Below the pieces are notes generated by a model. It ran no database searches, was not told the origin of the DNA, and saw nothing but the letters and a program-made list of their open reading frames with translations. The position numbers were made by a program, and so were the translations under genes. Below, piece after piece: positions 50,758 through 58,917 of a stretch of 64,000 nucleotides of DNA. Positions within the stretch are counted from its first letter, which is position 1; each line of letters starts with the position of its first letter. The stretch covers positions 3,560,426 through 3,624,425 of the forward strand of contig NZ_KB900388.1 in assembly GCF_000378825.1 (NCBI RefSeq), in the 5' to 3' direction. This stretch comes from Salinispora vitiensis (GTDB lineage: Bacteria; Actinomycetota; Actinomycetes; Mycobacteriales; Micromonosporaceae).

Positions 50758-51642
50758 ATGCGGATCGGCATTGTGATCCTTCCAGACCAGCGCTGGGCGG
50801 AGTCGGAGCGGCGTTGGCGGCAGGCGGACGAGTGGGGCTTCGACCACGCCTGGACCTATGACCACCTGGGCTGGCGGGATCTGGTGGACGGGCCCTGGTT
50901 CGACTCGATGACCACCCTGACCGCCGCCGCGGCCACGACCCGGCAGATCCGGCTGGGCACCCTGGTCGCGTCGCCGAACTTCCGGCACCCGGCCGCCTTC
51001 GCTCGCCAGGTCACCGCCCTCGACGATGTGTCCGGCGGTCGGGCCCTGCTCGGTCTGGGCGCGGGCGGCATCGGGTTCGACGCCGCGGTGTTCGGCGGCG
51101 AGACCCTTCCGCCGCGGCAGCGGGTGGACCGGTTCAGCGAGTTCGTCGAGCTGCTCGACCTGGTGTTGCGCGAGGATGGGACGACGTGGCGGGGTGACTG
51201 GTTCACCGCGGTGGACGCGCGGAACAACCCGGGCTGCGTCCAGACGCCCCGGGTGCCGTTCGTTGTCGCCGCCAACGGACCTCGTTCGATGCGGCTCGCG
51301 GTCCGGTACGGCCAAGGCTGGGTCACCACCGGGCCCACCACCGACGACCTGGAGGCGTGGTGGGACGGGGTGGCGGAGTTGGCCGCTCGGCTGGACAAGT
51401 CGCTGGCCTCGGTCGGCCGCGAGCCAGGTTCCCTCGACCGGCACCTGTTGGTGGATTCCGCGCCGGTCTTCTCGCTCCGTAGCGCGGAATTCTTCGCCGA
51501 GCAGGTGGAGCGGGCCGCGGCACTCGGTTTCACGGATGTGATCACCCACTGGCCCCGGTCCAGTAGCTGGTACGCGGGGGAGGAGGCGGTCCTGGAGGAG
51601 GTCGCCTCCCAGCTGCCGGAGCTGCGCCGGCTGACCGGCTGA
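50758..51642 (+). CDS. LLM class flavin/F420-dependent oxidoreductase
   Basis: A 294-residue luciferase-like monooxygenase-fold protein: MRIGIVILPDQRWAESERRWRQADEWGFDHAWTYDHLGW, TAAAATTRQIRLGTLVASPNFRHPAAFARQVTALDDVSGGRALLGLGAGG, and PRVPFVVAANGPRSMRLAVRYGQGW. The ranges match actinobacterial F420-dependent TIGR-type LLM proteins. Substrate unknown. ATG 50758 has the purine-rich AGGGGAAGGGG upstream; GTG 50752 is possible. It converges with the phosphoribosyltransferase gene 21 bp away. Confidence 0.9.
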   Translation: MRIGIVILPDQRWAESERRWRQADEWGFDHAWTYDHLGWRDLVDGPWFDSMTTLTAAAATTRQIRLGTLVASPNFRHPAAFARQVTALDDVSGGRALLGLGAGGIGFDAAVFGGETLPPRQRVDRFSEFVELLDLVLREDGTTWRGDWFTAVDARNNPGCVQTPRVPFVVAANGPRSMRLAVRYGQGWVTTGPTTDDLEAWWDGVAELAARLDKSLASVGREPGSLDRHLLVDSAPVFSLRSAEFFAEQVERAAALGFTDVITHWPRSSSWYAGEEAVLEEVASQLPELRRLTG

Positions 51643-51663
51643 CCGAGCTGCCTCGACTGCGGC

Positions 51664-52215
51664 TCAGGGGGTGAGGTCGGCGCCGGTGAGCAGGCTCTGG
51701 ATCCGGAGCTCCGCAGCGACCTCCGGGGAACAGTCGGCCACCACCGTGGCGGTGCCGATCGGGGTGGCGCCCCGGGCCGCGCAGATGTCGTAGAGGGCGC
51801 GCACCTGGGCTCCGGTGGAGACCCAGTCGTCCACCACCAGCACCCGGTCCCCGGCGTCGAGGTTCTGGTCTCGTACGGCGAGGTCGAGTCGCCGCCCGCG
51901 ATAGTCCGGCGGCCCCTGTGCCCAGGTGAGCGTGCCCGGGGGGAGGCGACCATCACCGGGCTTGTGGGCTGCGACGAAGCCAATGCCGAGCGCCGTCGCG
52001 GCGAGTGGTCCGAGTAGGTAGCCAGTGACCGCCGGGGAGATCACTACCGTCGGTTGGGACTGCTGGAAGGGTTTGACCAGGGCGGGGCCGAGGCGGGCCA
52101 GCACCATCGGGTCCCGCCACCAGCCGGAGATGTCACTGACCAGATGGGTGGCACCCGGTCCCGGGTCGATCCAACGGATCAGCTCGGCGAGACGTCCACT
52201 CAGCTCGGGGCGCAT
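51664..52215 (-). CDS. Phosphoribosyltransferase family protein
   Basis: A 183-residue type I PRTase: substrate-region TVVISPAVTGYLLGPLAATALGIGFVAAHK, the PRPP-binding strand-loop RVLVVDDWVSTGAQVRALYDICAARGA, and a C-terminal strand (IGTATVVAD). It resembles adenine or orotate PRTase-like regulatory proteins more than a specific salvage enzyme; the base is not clear. The start is uncertain: ATG 52215 (MRPELSGRLAEL) fits the fold, while a start at 52293 adds a low-complexity stretch. Confidence 0.82.
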   Translation of the reverse strand: MRPELSGRLAELIRWIDPGPGATHLVSDISGWWRDPMVLARLGPALVKPFQQSQPTVVISPAVTGYLLGPLAATALGIGFVAAHKPGDGRLPPGTLTWAQGPPDYRGRRLDLAVRDQNLDAGDRVLVVDDWVSTGAQVRALYDICAARGATPIGTATVVADCSPEVAAELRIQSLLTGADLTP

Positions 52216-52320
52216 GCCGCCATTCTGGTCCACCGCCGGCGATCGGCTGGGCGGACCACCGCCGATCGGATGATCGGCTATTCGTTTCGCCATAAATCAG
52301 GCAATACCTCCATGATCACG

Positions 52321-52351
52321 TTGACTTCGGATGTGCTTCGCTCGTTACGGT
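52321..52351 (+). promoter_or_regulatory. Promoter of the RlpA-like gene
   Basis: TTGACT (52321-52326) and TACGGT (52346-52351) separated by 19 bp form a fair -35/-10 pair, about 40 bp before the GTG start at 52390. The location inside a longer open frame supports the shorter start of the following gene. Confidence 0.4.
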
Positions 52352-52389
52352 CCGACCCGTTTTCTTCAGTTGGCGAAAGGATCGGGCTG

Positions 52390-53037
52390 GTGGCCGGCAG
52401 GCATGCGCGTACCCGAAGGGTCTCCCCGACCGGCGTCGCGGCAACCGCGGCGGTCGGTGTCGTGCTCGCGATCGGTGGGACCGTGGGTACCGTCCGGCTG
52501 ACCTCTGCCGACGAGTCCGACCGGTCCGTCGCGGTCGCGCCGACCACGATTGACTCTCCGTCCGCCACACCCGCCCCGCTCTCCGCTTCACCGAGCGCCT
52601 CGGCGAGTGTTCCGCCGAGCGCCAGCGCCCCGGCTACTCCAGCCGCGAGCCCCACGCCCGCCCGGAAGAGCGAGGCGCCGTCCCGGAGCAAGGCGAGATC
52701 CAGCCCGCCGCAGCCGACGGCGACCACGTCAACCAGCACCGACCCGACCGTGGTGGAGAGCGGGTCCTGCGGCGCCTCCTACTACTCCGAGGGGCAGCTG
52801 ACGGCGAGCGGGGAAGTCTTTGACCCCTCGGCGATGACCGCCGCCCACAAGACCCTGCCGTTCGACACGATGGTGCGGGTCACCAACCCGGTTACCAGTA
52901 CGTCGGTGACCGTGCGGATCAATGACCGGGGCCCGTTCGTCACGGGGCGCTGCATCGACCTGTCCCAGGCGGCCTTCGCGGTGATCGCCCCACTGGACGC
53001 CGGGCACGTCGAGGTCCGGTACGAGGTGTTGGGCTGA
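52390..53037 (+). CDS. RlpA-like secreted protein with double-psi beta-barrel
   Basis: A 215-residue protein. After a basic N-terminus (AGRHARTRRVSPT) comes a hydrophobic signal/anchor (GVAATAAVGVVLAIGGTVGTV), a long Ser/Pro/Ala/Thr linker (about 45-125), and a C-terminal RlpA-type double-psi beta-barrel: GSCGASYYSEGQLTASGEVFDPSAMTAAHKTLPFDTMVRVTNPVTSTSVTVRINDRGPFVTGRCIDLSQAAFAVI. RlpA domains are septal lytic transglycosylases or wall-binding modules. The catalytic Asp in INDRGPF is present. GTG 52390 is preceded by AAAGGA (52376-52381); ATG 52312 is an upstream alternative. Confidence 0.85.
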   Translation: MAGRHARTRRVSPTGVAATAAVGVVLAIGGTVGTVRLTSADESDRSVAVAPTTIDSPSATPAPLSASPSASASVPPSASAPATPAASPTPARKSEAPSRSKARSSPPQPTATTSTSTDPTVVESGSCGASYYSEGQLTASGEVFDPSAMTAAHKTLPFDTMVRVTNPVTSTSVTVRINDRGPFVTGRCIDLSQAAFAVIAPLDAGHVEVRYEVLG

Positions 53038-53038
53038 G

Positions 53039-53110
53039 CCCGCCGTCGACCGCGAACGGCTTCCCGCCGCCGACCGCGAACGGTTTCCCGCCGCCGACCG
53101 CGAACGGCTT
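53039..53110. repeat. 24-bp tandem repeat, three copies
   Basis: The unit CCCGCCGCCGACCGCGAACG GCTT (24 bp) is repeated three times head to tail, 53039-53062, 53063-53086 and 53087-53110, starting just after the RlpA-like stop. The copies differ by one or two bases. It may be a minisatellite from slippage or a protein-binding array. Confidence 0.85.
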
Positions 53111-53185
53111 CCCGGGGTGACCCGGCCAGTCAGAACCGCCTCGGATGTCAGGTCAGGTTCATTCAACGGTCGCGCTCCATCAGGC

Positions 53186-54313
53186 ATGCTGTCCCTCGTA
53201 CGTACACAGCTTTCCCAGCTGGGCCGCGGCCCCCTGGGCCCCGGATCCCGCGCCGGCCTCGGCGCGGCCCTTGCCCTGCTCGTAGTCGTCTCGGCGCTGG
53301 AGAGCACCGACGGCAGCGGGGCCAACTACATCGCCCTGTTGGCCGCTGCCCCGTTCCTGGCCGCCGTCCTGGCCTCCTGGCAGGTGGTACTGGGGGTGGG
53401 GGTCGTGGCCGTCTTCCTCGGCGTTGGCTTCGCGTTGGCCGAGGGGGTCCGGTCCCTGCCGGCTGCGGTCGCGGTGGCTGGCATCGCCCTGGGCACCGCG
53501 TTGGCGGCCACCATGGCGTCGGTCCGGCAGCGGCAGACCGAGCGGATCGAGGAGTTGTCGAGGCTCGCCACGGTTGCCCAGCAGGCGGTGCTCCGTCCGC
53601 TCGGTCCACAGGTGGGCCCCTTGGCCGTCGCCGCCCGGTACATCTCCTCCACGGCCACCGCGGAGATCGGCGGCGACCTGTACGAGGCCCTGGACACGCC
53701 GTACGGCGTACGCATGATCATTGGGGATGTTCGGGGTAAGGGCCTGGACGCGGTCCGGTTGGCCAGCATCGTGCTGGGCTCCTACCGGCATGTGGCGTAC
53801 GAGCGGGCGGATTTGCGGGCGGTCGTGGCGGACCTGGACCGGGCGGTGGCCCGCAGCGGGGGGGACGAGGACTTCGTGACCGCGGCTCTGGTCGAGGAGC
53901 GGGGTGGCACCCTGACCATTGTGAACTGCGGACATCCGGCGCCGTTGTTGTTGCGTCGGGGGGCGGTGATTACGTTGGAGCCGCCGGCGCCGGCGCCGCC
54001 GTTGGGGTTCATGCCGGCGGTGCGGGCCCGGGTGGAGCGGTTGGAGCCGGGCGACCGGCTGCTGTTGTTCACCGACGGGCTCGGCGAGGCCCGGCGGGAC
54101 GGTGAGTTCTTTCCGACCGCCGATCGGGCCTGGCGGTTGCTTGGGCATGGCACTGTGGCCGACGGGTTGGCCTCTCTGGAGGCAGCGCTGGTCGAGTGGG
54201 TGTATGACCGGCTCGACGACGACATCGCGCTGGTCCTGATGGAGTACACCGGTACCCGGCCCGGGGGTTCGGCCGCCGTGCCGAGTTGGGAGGTTGGCGC
54301 GGCGGAGGGGTGA
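53186..54313 (+). CDS. Membrane PP2C-type (SpoIIE-like) phosphatase
   Basis: A 375-residue protein with four or five N-terminal membrane helices (about 22-120, [46 protein letters not shown] and [19 protein letters not shown]) followed by a PPM/SpoIIE phosphatase domain: [70 protein letters not shown] and [13 protein letters not shown]. The metal-binding aspartates are present. Such membrane phosphatases control anti-anti-sigma factors in actinomycetes. There is no sigma regulatory gene beside it. ATG 53186 was chosen as the start just before the first basic-plus-helix segment. Confidence 0.9.
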   Translation: MLSLVRTQLSQLGRGPLGPGSRAGLGAALALLVVVSALESTDGSGANYIALLAAAPFLAAVLASWQVVLGVGVVAVFLGVGFALAEGVRSLPAAVAVAGIALGTALAATMASVRQRQTERIEELSRLATVAQQAVLRPLGPQVGPLAVAARYISSTATAEIGGDLYEALDTPYGVRMIIGDVRGKGLDAVRLASIVLGSYRHVAYERADLRAVVADLDRAVARSGGDEDFVTAALVEERGGTLTIVNCGHPAPLLLRRGAVITLEPPAPAPPLGFMPAVRARVERLEPGDRLLLFTDGLGEARRDGEFFPTADRAWRLLGHGTVADGLASLEAALVEWVYDRLDDDIALVLMEYTGTRPGGSAAVPSWEVGAAEG

Positions 54314-54352
54314 GGGGCTTGTCGTTGCCTACCCGCGAGTAATACAGTCAGG

Positions 54353-54368
54353 GTTACTGATCGGTAAC
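54353..54368. promoter_or_regulatory. Palindrome GTTACTGATCGGTAAC, operator upstream of fadE5-like gene
   Basis: A 16-bp inverted repeat with one mismatched pair and a GATC centre, 28 bp before the acyl-CoA dehydrogenase start. It differs at two positions from the palindrome upstream of the EtfD-like gene (35709-35724). It probably overlaps the promoter and would repress it. Confidence 0.65.
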
Positions 54369-54395
54369 ACGCGTCCGGAAGCGGGGCCAGCAATC

Positions 54396-56249
54396 ATGAC
54401 CCACTACAAGAGCAACCTTCGGGACCTTGAGTTCAACCTGTTCGAGGTTTTCGGGGCAGACCGGGCGTTCAGCCAGGCTCCCTACACGGAGCTGGATGTC
54501 GACACCGCCCGGAGCTTCCTCGTCGAGGTCGACCGGCTAGCCCGGGAAGACCTGGCAGCCAGCTACACGGACAGCGACCGCAACCCGCCGGTCTTCGATC
54601 CGGCGACGCACACCGCGCCGCTGTCGGAGTCGTTCAAGAAGTCGTACCGCCGGTTCATCGACGCCGAGTTCTGGCGGCTGGACCTGCCCGAGGAGCTCGG
54701 CGGTAGCAACGCACCCCGCGCCCTCTGGTGGTCGCTGGCCGAGCTGGTACTGGGCTCCAACGCCGCGGTCTGGATGTACGCCTCCGGCCCCTCGTTCGCG
54801 CACGTCCTGCACGTTGAGGGCACCGAGCAGCAGCGGAAGTGGTCCAAGCTCTTCATCGACCAGGGCTGGGGCTCCACGATGGTGTTGACCGAGGCGGACG
54901 CCGGCTCGGATGTCGGCGCCGGCCGCGCCCGGGCCATCCCGCAGCCGGACGGCTCGTGGCACATCGAGGGCGTCAAGCGCTTCATCACCTCCGGCGAGCA
55001 CGACCTCAGCGACAACATCGTCCACTATGTGCTGGCCCGGCCGGTCGGGGTCGAGGGCGTGGGTGGCCCGGGCACCAAGGGCCTCTCCCTCTTCGTGGTG
55101 CCGAAGTACCACTTCAACGAGGAGACCGGCGAGCTGGGCGAGCGCAACGGCGTCTTCGCCACCAACGTCGAGCACAAGATGGGTCTGAAGGTCTCGAACA
55201 CCTGCGAGCTGACCTTCGGCGAGCACGGCGTGCCGGCCCAGGGCTGGCTGCTGGGTGAGAAGCACGACGGTATCCGGCAGATGTTCATGATCATCGAGTA
55301 CGCCCGGATGATGGTCGGTACGAAGGCGATCGCCACCCTCTCCACCGGCTACCTGAACGCACTCGAGTACGCCAAAAACCGGGTGCAGGGCGCCGATCTG
55401 ACCCAGATGACCGACAAGAGCGCCCCCCGGGTCACGATCACAAACCACCCGGACGTACGCCGTTCGCTGCTGCTCCAGAAGTCGTACGCCGAGGGGCTGC
55501 GGGCCCTGGTCTGCTACACGGCCGGCTGGCAGGACAAGGTCGCCATCGCCGAGGCGGCCGGCGACGAGAAGACCGTCAAGCTCGCCAAGCGGGTCAACGA
55601 CCTGCTGCTGCCGCTGGTCAAGGGGGTCGGCTCGGAGCGGGCGTACGAGTTGCTCGGCCACGAGTCCCTCCAGACCTTCGGTGGCTCCGGCTTCCTCCAG
55701 GACTACCCGCTGGAGCAGTACGTCCGGGACGCCAAGATCGACACTCTGTACGAGGGCACCACGGCGATCCAGAGCCTCGACCTGATCTTCCGCAAGGTCG
55801 TCCGGGACAACGGCAAGGCCCTGATGGCGGTCGCCGGCGAGATCCAGGAGTTCATCGCCGCCGAAGGCGGCAACGGGCAGCTCAAGGAGGAGCGGCAGGC
55901 GCTCGGCCGCGCCCTCGGTGAGATCCAGAGCATCCTCGGCACGCTGACCGGCTGGCTGGGTGAGGCGCAAGGCGGCGAGACCCGGGCGCTCTACAAGGTC
56001 GGCCTGGGCAGCCGCCGGTTCCTGCTCGCCATCGGTGACGTGGTGGTGGGCTGGTTGCTCCAGCGGCAGGCCGACGTGGCGCTGACGGCGCTCGCCGGTG
56101 ACCCCGGCACCGACCGGGATTTCTACACCGGCAAGGTGGCCGCCGCCCGGTTCTTCGCCCGTGAGGTGCTACCGCGCATCGGTGCCGATCGGCGCATCAT
56201 CGAGAACGTTGACCTGAGCGTCATGGACCTCCCGGAGGAGGCGTTCTGA
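54396..56249 (+). CDS. Acyl-CoA dehydrogenase, FadE5-like
   Basis: A 617-residue acyl-CoA dehydrogenase of the long form found in actinobacteria (FadE5/Rv0244c type). After an N-terminal helical part come the FAD/acyl-CoA dehydrogenase domains: [111 protein letters not shown], with the catalytic Glu in YEGTT. A C-terminal extension (about 480-617) distinguishes this form from short enzymes. Electrons would flow to ETF and then to an EtfD-like protein such as that at 35876. ATG 54396 fits the conserved [15 protein letters not shown] start. Confidence 0.95.
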   Translation: MTHYKSNLRDLEFNLFEVFGADRAFSQAPYTELDVDTARSFLVEVDRLAREDLAASYTDSDRNPPVFDPATHTAPLSESFKKSYRRFIDAEFWRLDLPEELGGSNAPRALWWSLAELVLGSNAAVWMYASGPSFAHVLHVEGTEQQRKWSKLFIDQGWGSTMVLTEADAGSDVGAGRARAIPQPDGSWHIEGVKRFITSGEHDLSDNIVHYVLARPVGVEGVGGPGTKGLSLFVVPKYHFNEETGELGERNGVFATNVEHKMGLKVSNTCELTFGEHGVPAQGWLLGEKHDGIRQMFMIIEYARMMVGTKAIATLSTGYLNALEYAKNRVQGADLTQMTDKSAPRVTITNHPDVRRSLLLQKSYAEGLRALVCYTAGWQDKVAIAEAAGDEKTVKLAKRVNDLLLPLVKGVGSERAYELLGHESLQTFGGSGFLQDYPLEQYVRDAKIDTLYEGTTAIQSLDLIFRKVVRDNGKALMAVAGEIQEFIAAEGGNGQLKEERQALGRALGEIQSILGTLTGWLGEAQGGETRALYKVGLGSRRFLLAIGDVVVGWLLQRQADVALTALAGDPGTDRDFYTGKVAAARFFAREVLPRIGADRRIIENVDLSVMDLPEEAF

Positions 56250-56294
56250 TCCGTTTCGACGGGTAGGGCCTGATCCGGGGCAGACCCGGCAGCA

Positions 56295-56328
56295 GCGACG
56301 GCCGGCGGGGTGACCCGCCGGCCGTCGC
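56295..56328 (+). terminator. Hairpin terminator after the acyl-CoA dehydrogenase
   Basis: GCGACGGCCGGCGGG / CCCGCCGGCCGTCGC, a perfect 15-bp stem with a 4-nt loop, followed by GTTGG, 46 bp after the stop. Confidence 0.75.
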
Positions 56329-56347
56329 GTTGGCTCCGACGCTCGCG

Positions 56348-56426
56348 CCGCACCGCAACCCCGCCCGGGATGGGGTTTACGGGCCCGGGGGGCGGGGTTG
56401 CCGGCCCGGACGGGGTTGCGGTGCGG
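56348..56426. repeat. Mutually exclusive inverted repeats upstream of DUF6458 gene
   Basis: Segment A (56348-56366, CCGCACCGCAACCCCGCCC) can pair over 12 bp with B (GGGCGGGGTTGC, 56390-56401) or over 16 bp with C (CGGGGTTGCGGTGCGG, 56411-56426). The two pairings exclude each other, giving an alternating RNA structure 70-150 bp before the DUF6458 ATG. Confidence 0.7.
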
Positions 56427-56497
56427 CGGCGGCGGGTAACCGGCATCAGGTCAGGCAGAGAACGCCCAGAGCCATCGCACGGGGGAGTGCAGCGCAC

Positions 56498-56767
56498 ATG
56501 GGCATTGGTAGCGGTATTTTCCTGATCGCCCTCGGGGCGATCCTCACCTTCGCGGTCCGGGCCAACGTCTGGTGGGTTGACCTGCGCGCGGTCGGCTGGG
56601 TCTTCATCCTGGCCGGGCTGGCCGTCCTCCTCACCACGGTGTGGTTCTGGCAGGACCGGCGCAAGCGGGCCCGGACGCTGATCGTGGAGGAGAACCGGCT
56701 GTCGCATCCGACCGCGATGATGCCGCCGCCGCCGGACCCGCCGCCGCCGACAGCGCCGCCGTCCTGA
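56498..56767 (+). CDS. DUF6458 family membrane protein
   Basis: An 89-residue protein with two helices: GIGSGIFLIALGAILTFAV (2-20) and VDLRAVGWVFILAGLAVLLTTVWFW (27-51), then a basic stretch (DRRKRARTLIVEENRL) and a Pro-rich tail. MGIGxGIFLIALGAILTFAVxA...VDLxxVGWIxMxAG is the DUF6458 pattern of actinobacteria; function is unknown. GGGGGAG (56481-56487) lies 10 bp upstream of the ATG. It follows a strong terminator, so it has its own transcript, preceded by the alternate hairpins at 56348-56426. Confidence 0.9.
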   Translation: MGIGSGIFLIALGAILTFAVRANVWWVDLRAVGWVFILAGLAVLLTTVWFWQDRRKRARTLIVEENRLSHPTAMMPPPPDPPPPTAPPS

Positions 56768-56822
56768 GCGGCTCAGGTGGGCCGCCGCGACTTTGGTGTG
56801 CGGCCCCGCCCGGCTGAGCGGC

Positions 56823-57359
56823 TCAGCCGCGGGCGGTGTGCTCGGCGGTGATGACGGTGTCCCGGCGGCCGAGGCCGGCCCACTCCGCCGTGGTGCGGTG
56901 CACCACGGCCTGGCTGGTCCGTTGCGGGTCCCGGTCCGCCTGCTCGGAGTCGAGCAGAATCGACAGCTGCGACACGCCGGGGTTGTGGGCGATCAGTAAC
57001 ACCGTCCGGGCGGTCGGTTCGACCCGCCGCACCAGGGCCAGCAGATCCGCCGGATGCGCCTCGTACGCGTCGTCGGCGTAGTGCACGTCGGGAGCCGGGC
57101 CGGCGGAGCCGTCCTCCGGTGGCGCCCCGGTCATCCCCATCGCCACGCCGTGCCAGGTTTCCCGGGTACGGCGGGCCGAGGAGCAGATCACCACGTCCGG
57201 GAGGAGCCCGTGGTGGGCCAGCCACGCGCCGGCCGCCGCCGCGTCCGCTCGCCCCCGCGCCGTCAGCGGCCGGTCCACGTCCGGCTGGTCGCCAGGGGCC
57301 TCCGCCTTCGCGTGCCGAAGCAACACCAGCGTGCGGTTCTGGGCCTGCGTGTCCGTCAT
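56823..57359 (-). CDS. SixA-type phosphohistidine phosphatase (histidine phosphatase superfamily)
   Basis: A 178-residue protein with the superfamily motifs LVLLRHAKAEAPG (phospho-accepting His), DVVICSSARRTRETW, and LLIAHNPGVSQLS (second His). RHAK rather than RHG, and the short size, place it in the SixA branch, which dephosphorylates phosphohistidine on signalling proteins, or acts on small phosphates. ATG 57359 was chosen as the start of the first strand; longer in-frame extensions are antisense to other genes. It is 41 bp downstream of the hemolysin III gene on the same strand. Confidence 0.92.
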   Translation of the reverse strand: MTDTQAQNRTLVLLRHAKAEAPGDQPDVDRPLTARGRADAAAAGAWLAHHGLLPDVVICSSARRTRETWHGVAMGMTGAPPEDGSAGPAPDVHYADDAYEAHPADLLALVRRVEPTARTVLLIAHNPGVSQLSILLDSEQADRDPQRTSQAVVHRTTAEWAGLGRRDTVITAEHTARG

Positions 57360-57400
57360 GCCTCCAGCTTGCCCGATTGGAGTTCCAACCGACCGGAGGG

Positions 57401-58078
57401 CTAGGCGAAGAGGGCGAAGTAGATCGCGATGTGGTGACAGGTCGCGGCGACCAGGGTGCAGGCGTGGAAGAACTCGTGGTGGCCGAAGACCGTGGGCCAC
57501 GGGTTGGGCCGGCGCAGGGCGTAGCTCACCGCGCCGATGCTGTAGATCGCACCGCCAACGATCAGCAGGACCAGGGCGGACACCCCGCCCGCGTGGAGGA
57601 TGTCCGGCAGCATCGCCACCGCGACCCAGCCGAGCGCCAGGTAGAGCGGCGCGGAGACCCAGCGTGGGGCGTGCGGCCACATGAGCTTGAGGGCCACGCC
57701 CCCGAGTGCGCCACCCCACACCAGCGCGAGCATGATCGTCGCCGGTCGGGGCTCCAGCAGCAGGACGCAGAGCGGCGTGTACGTACCAGCGATGAAGATA
57801 AAGATCATCGAGTGGTCCATCCGCCGCATGACCTGGAAGCCGCGCTCGGACCACACCCGCCGGTGGTAGAGCCCGCTGGTGCCGAAGAGCCCGCAGACGG
57901 TCAGGCTGTAGATCAGGGTGCTGATCAGCGGCGACCAGCCGGATCGGGCGGCGGCGATGGAGCAGAGGACGATCCCGCAGACGATGGCGACGAAGAACGC
58001 GTACGCGTGCAGCCAGCCGCGCATCCGAGGCTTGCCGAGGTCGGTCGGCTTGAGGCGGGTTGGTGCGGAGGAGGTCAC
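57401..58078 (-). CDS. Hemolysin III family (PAQR/YqfA-like) membrane protein
   Basis: A 225-residue seven-helix membrane protein. Signatures of the family are RGWLHAYAFFVAIVCGIVL, SGLYHRRVWSERGFQVMRRMDHSMIFIFIAGTYTP (with the conserved S-x3-H and D-H metal sites) and GHHEFFHACTLVAATCHHIAIY. The three histidine/aspartate clusters bind zinc in adiponectin-receptor homologues. Bacterial members are possible ceramidase-like hydrolases or virulence proteins; function here is unknown. ATG 58078 opens a cytoplasmic basic N-terminus. Confidence 0.92.
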   Translation of the reverse strand: MTSSAPTRLKPTDLGKPRMRGWLHAYAFFVAIVCGIVLCSIAAARSGWSPLISTLIYSLTVCGLFGTSGLYHRRVWSERGFQVMRRMDHSMIFIFIAGTYTPLCVLLLEPRPATIMLALVWGGALGGVALKLMWPHAPRWVSAPLYLALGWVAVAMLPDILHAGGVSALVLLIVGGAIYSIGAVSYALRRPNPWPTVFGHHEFFHACTLVAATCHHIAIYFALFA

Positions 58079-58278
58079 GCCAACAGGTTACGACGCCGTA
58101 GGTTACCTGGTGGTAGTGCCGATGGTCACGTAACCGGTGGCCGAGCGGGTGGGCGTTCAGCTGCGCCAGCGGGCCGCCCGGATCGGCTGCGCCAGCGGGC
58201 CGCCCGGGTCGGCTGCGCCAACGGGCCGCCCGGCACCGGCTCGTTCCGGAACCCGGCGCGGTCCGGAAAGATAGCGGG

Positions 58279-58917
58279 ATGCGGATCCGGCCGGTCGGGG
58301 CGCACGCCCTGCTGCTCGACTGTTCCGACGCCAACCAGGTGGAGGCGTGGCGAGCCGAGCTGTGGCGCCGCCGGGAACGGGGCGACCTGGACGTGGTCGA
58401 GATCATCCCGGCGGCCCGCACCGTGCTGCTCGACGGCCTCACCGACCCGGCCCACACCGCCGCCCTCCTCGGCACCTGGGACCCGTCCCCCGGCACCGCC
58501 GGCCCGTCCCCCGGCACCGGCGGCACGGATATCGGCACCGACGTTGTCGAGGTTCCGGTGCGTTACGACGGGGCGGACCTGCCGACCGTCGCCGGCCACT
58601 GGGACGTCGCCGTGCCGACCGTCGTACGCCGGCTCATCGACACCGAGTTCCGGGTGGCCTTCTGCGGTTTCGCGCCCGGCTTCGCGTACCTGACCGGGTT
58701 GCCGGTCGGGTTGGCCGTGCCCCGGCTGCCGACCCCCCGCCCCCGGGTCCCGGCCGGCTCCGTCGCGCTGGCCGGTCCGTACGCCGGGATCTATCCGACC
58801 GCCTCGCCGGGCGGCTGGCTGCTCGTCGGCCACACCGACCTGCCCCTGTTCGACGTGCACGCCGACCCACCGGCCCGGCTCACGCCCGGCACCCGGGTGC
58901 GGCTGGTACCGGCATGA
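58279..58917 (+). CDS. pxpB: 5-oxoprolinase subunit PxpB
   Basis: A 212-residue KipI-type protein: N-terminal RPVGAHALLLDCSDANQVEAW, DLPTVAGHWDVAVPTVVRRLIDTEFRVAFCGFAPGFAYLTGLP and RLPTPRPRVPAGSVALAGPYAGIYPTASPGGWLLVGHTDLPLFD. PxpB, PxpC and PxpA form the ATP-dependent 5-oxoprolinase, hydrolysing 5-oxoproline to glutamate, and PxpB-PxpC overlap by 4 bp here. A Gly/Pro/Thr insertion (PSPGTAGPSPGTGG) lies near residue 75. ATG 58279 fits the family. Confidence 0.95.
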   Translation: MRIRPVGAHALLLDCSDANQVEAWRAELWRRRERGDLDVVEIIPAARTVLLDGLTDPAHTAALLGTWDPSPGTAGPSPGTGGTDIGTDVVEVPVRYDGADLPTVAGHWDVAVPTVVRRLIDTEFRVAFCGFAPGFAYLTGLPVGLAVPRLPTPRPRVPAGSVALAGPYAGIYPTASPGGWLLVGHTDLPLFDVHADPPARLTPGTRVRLVPA

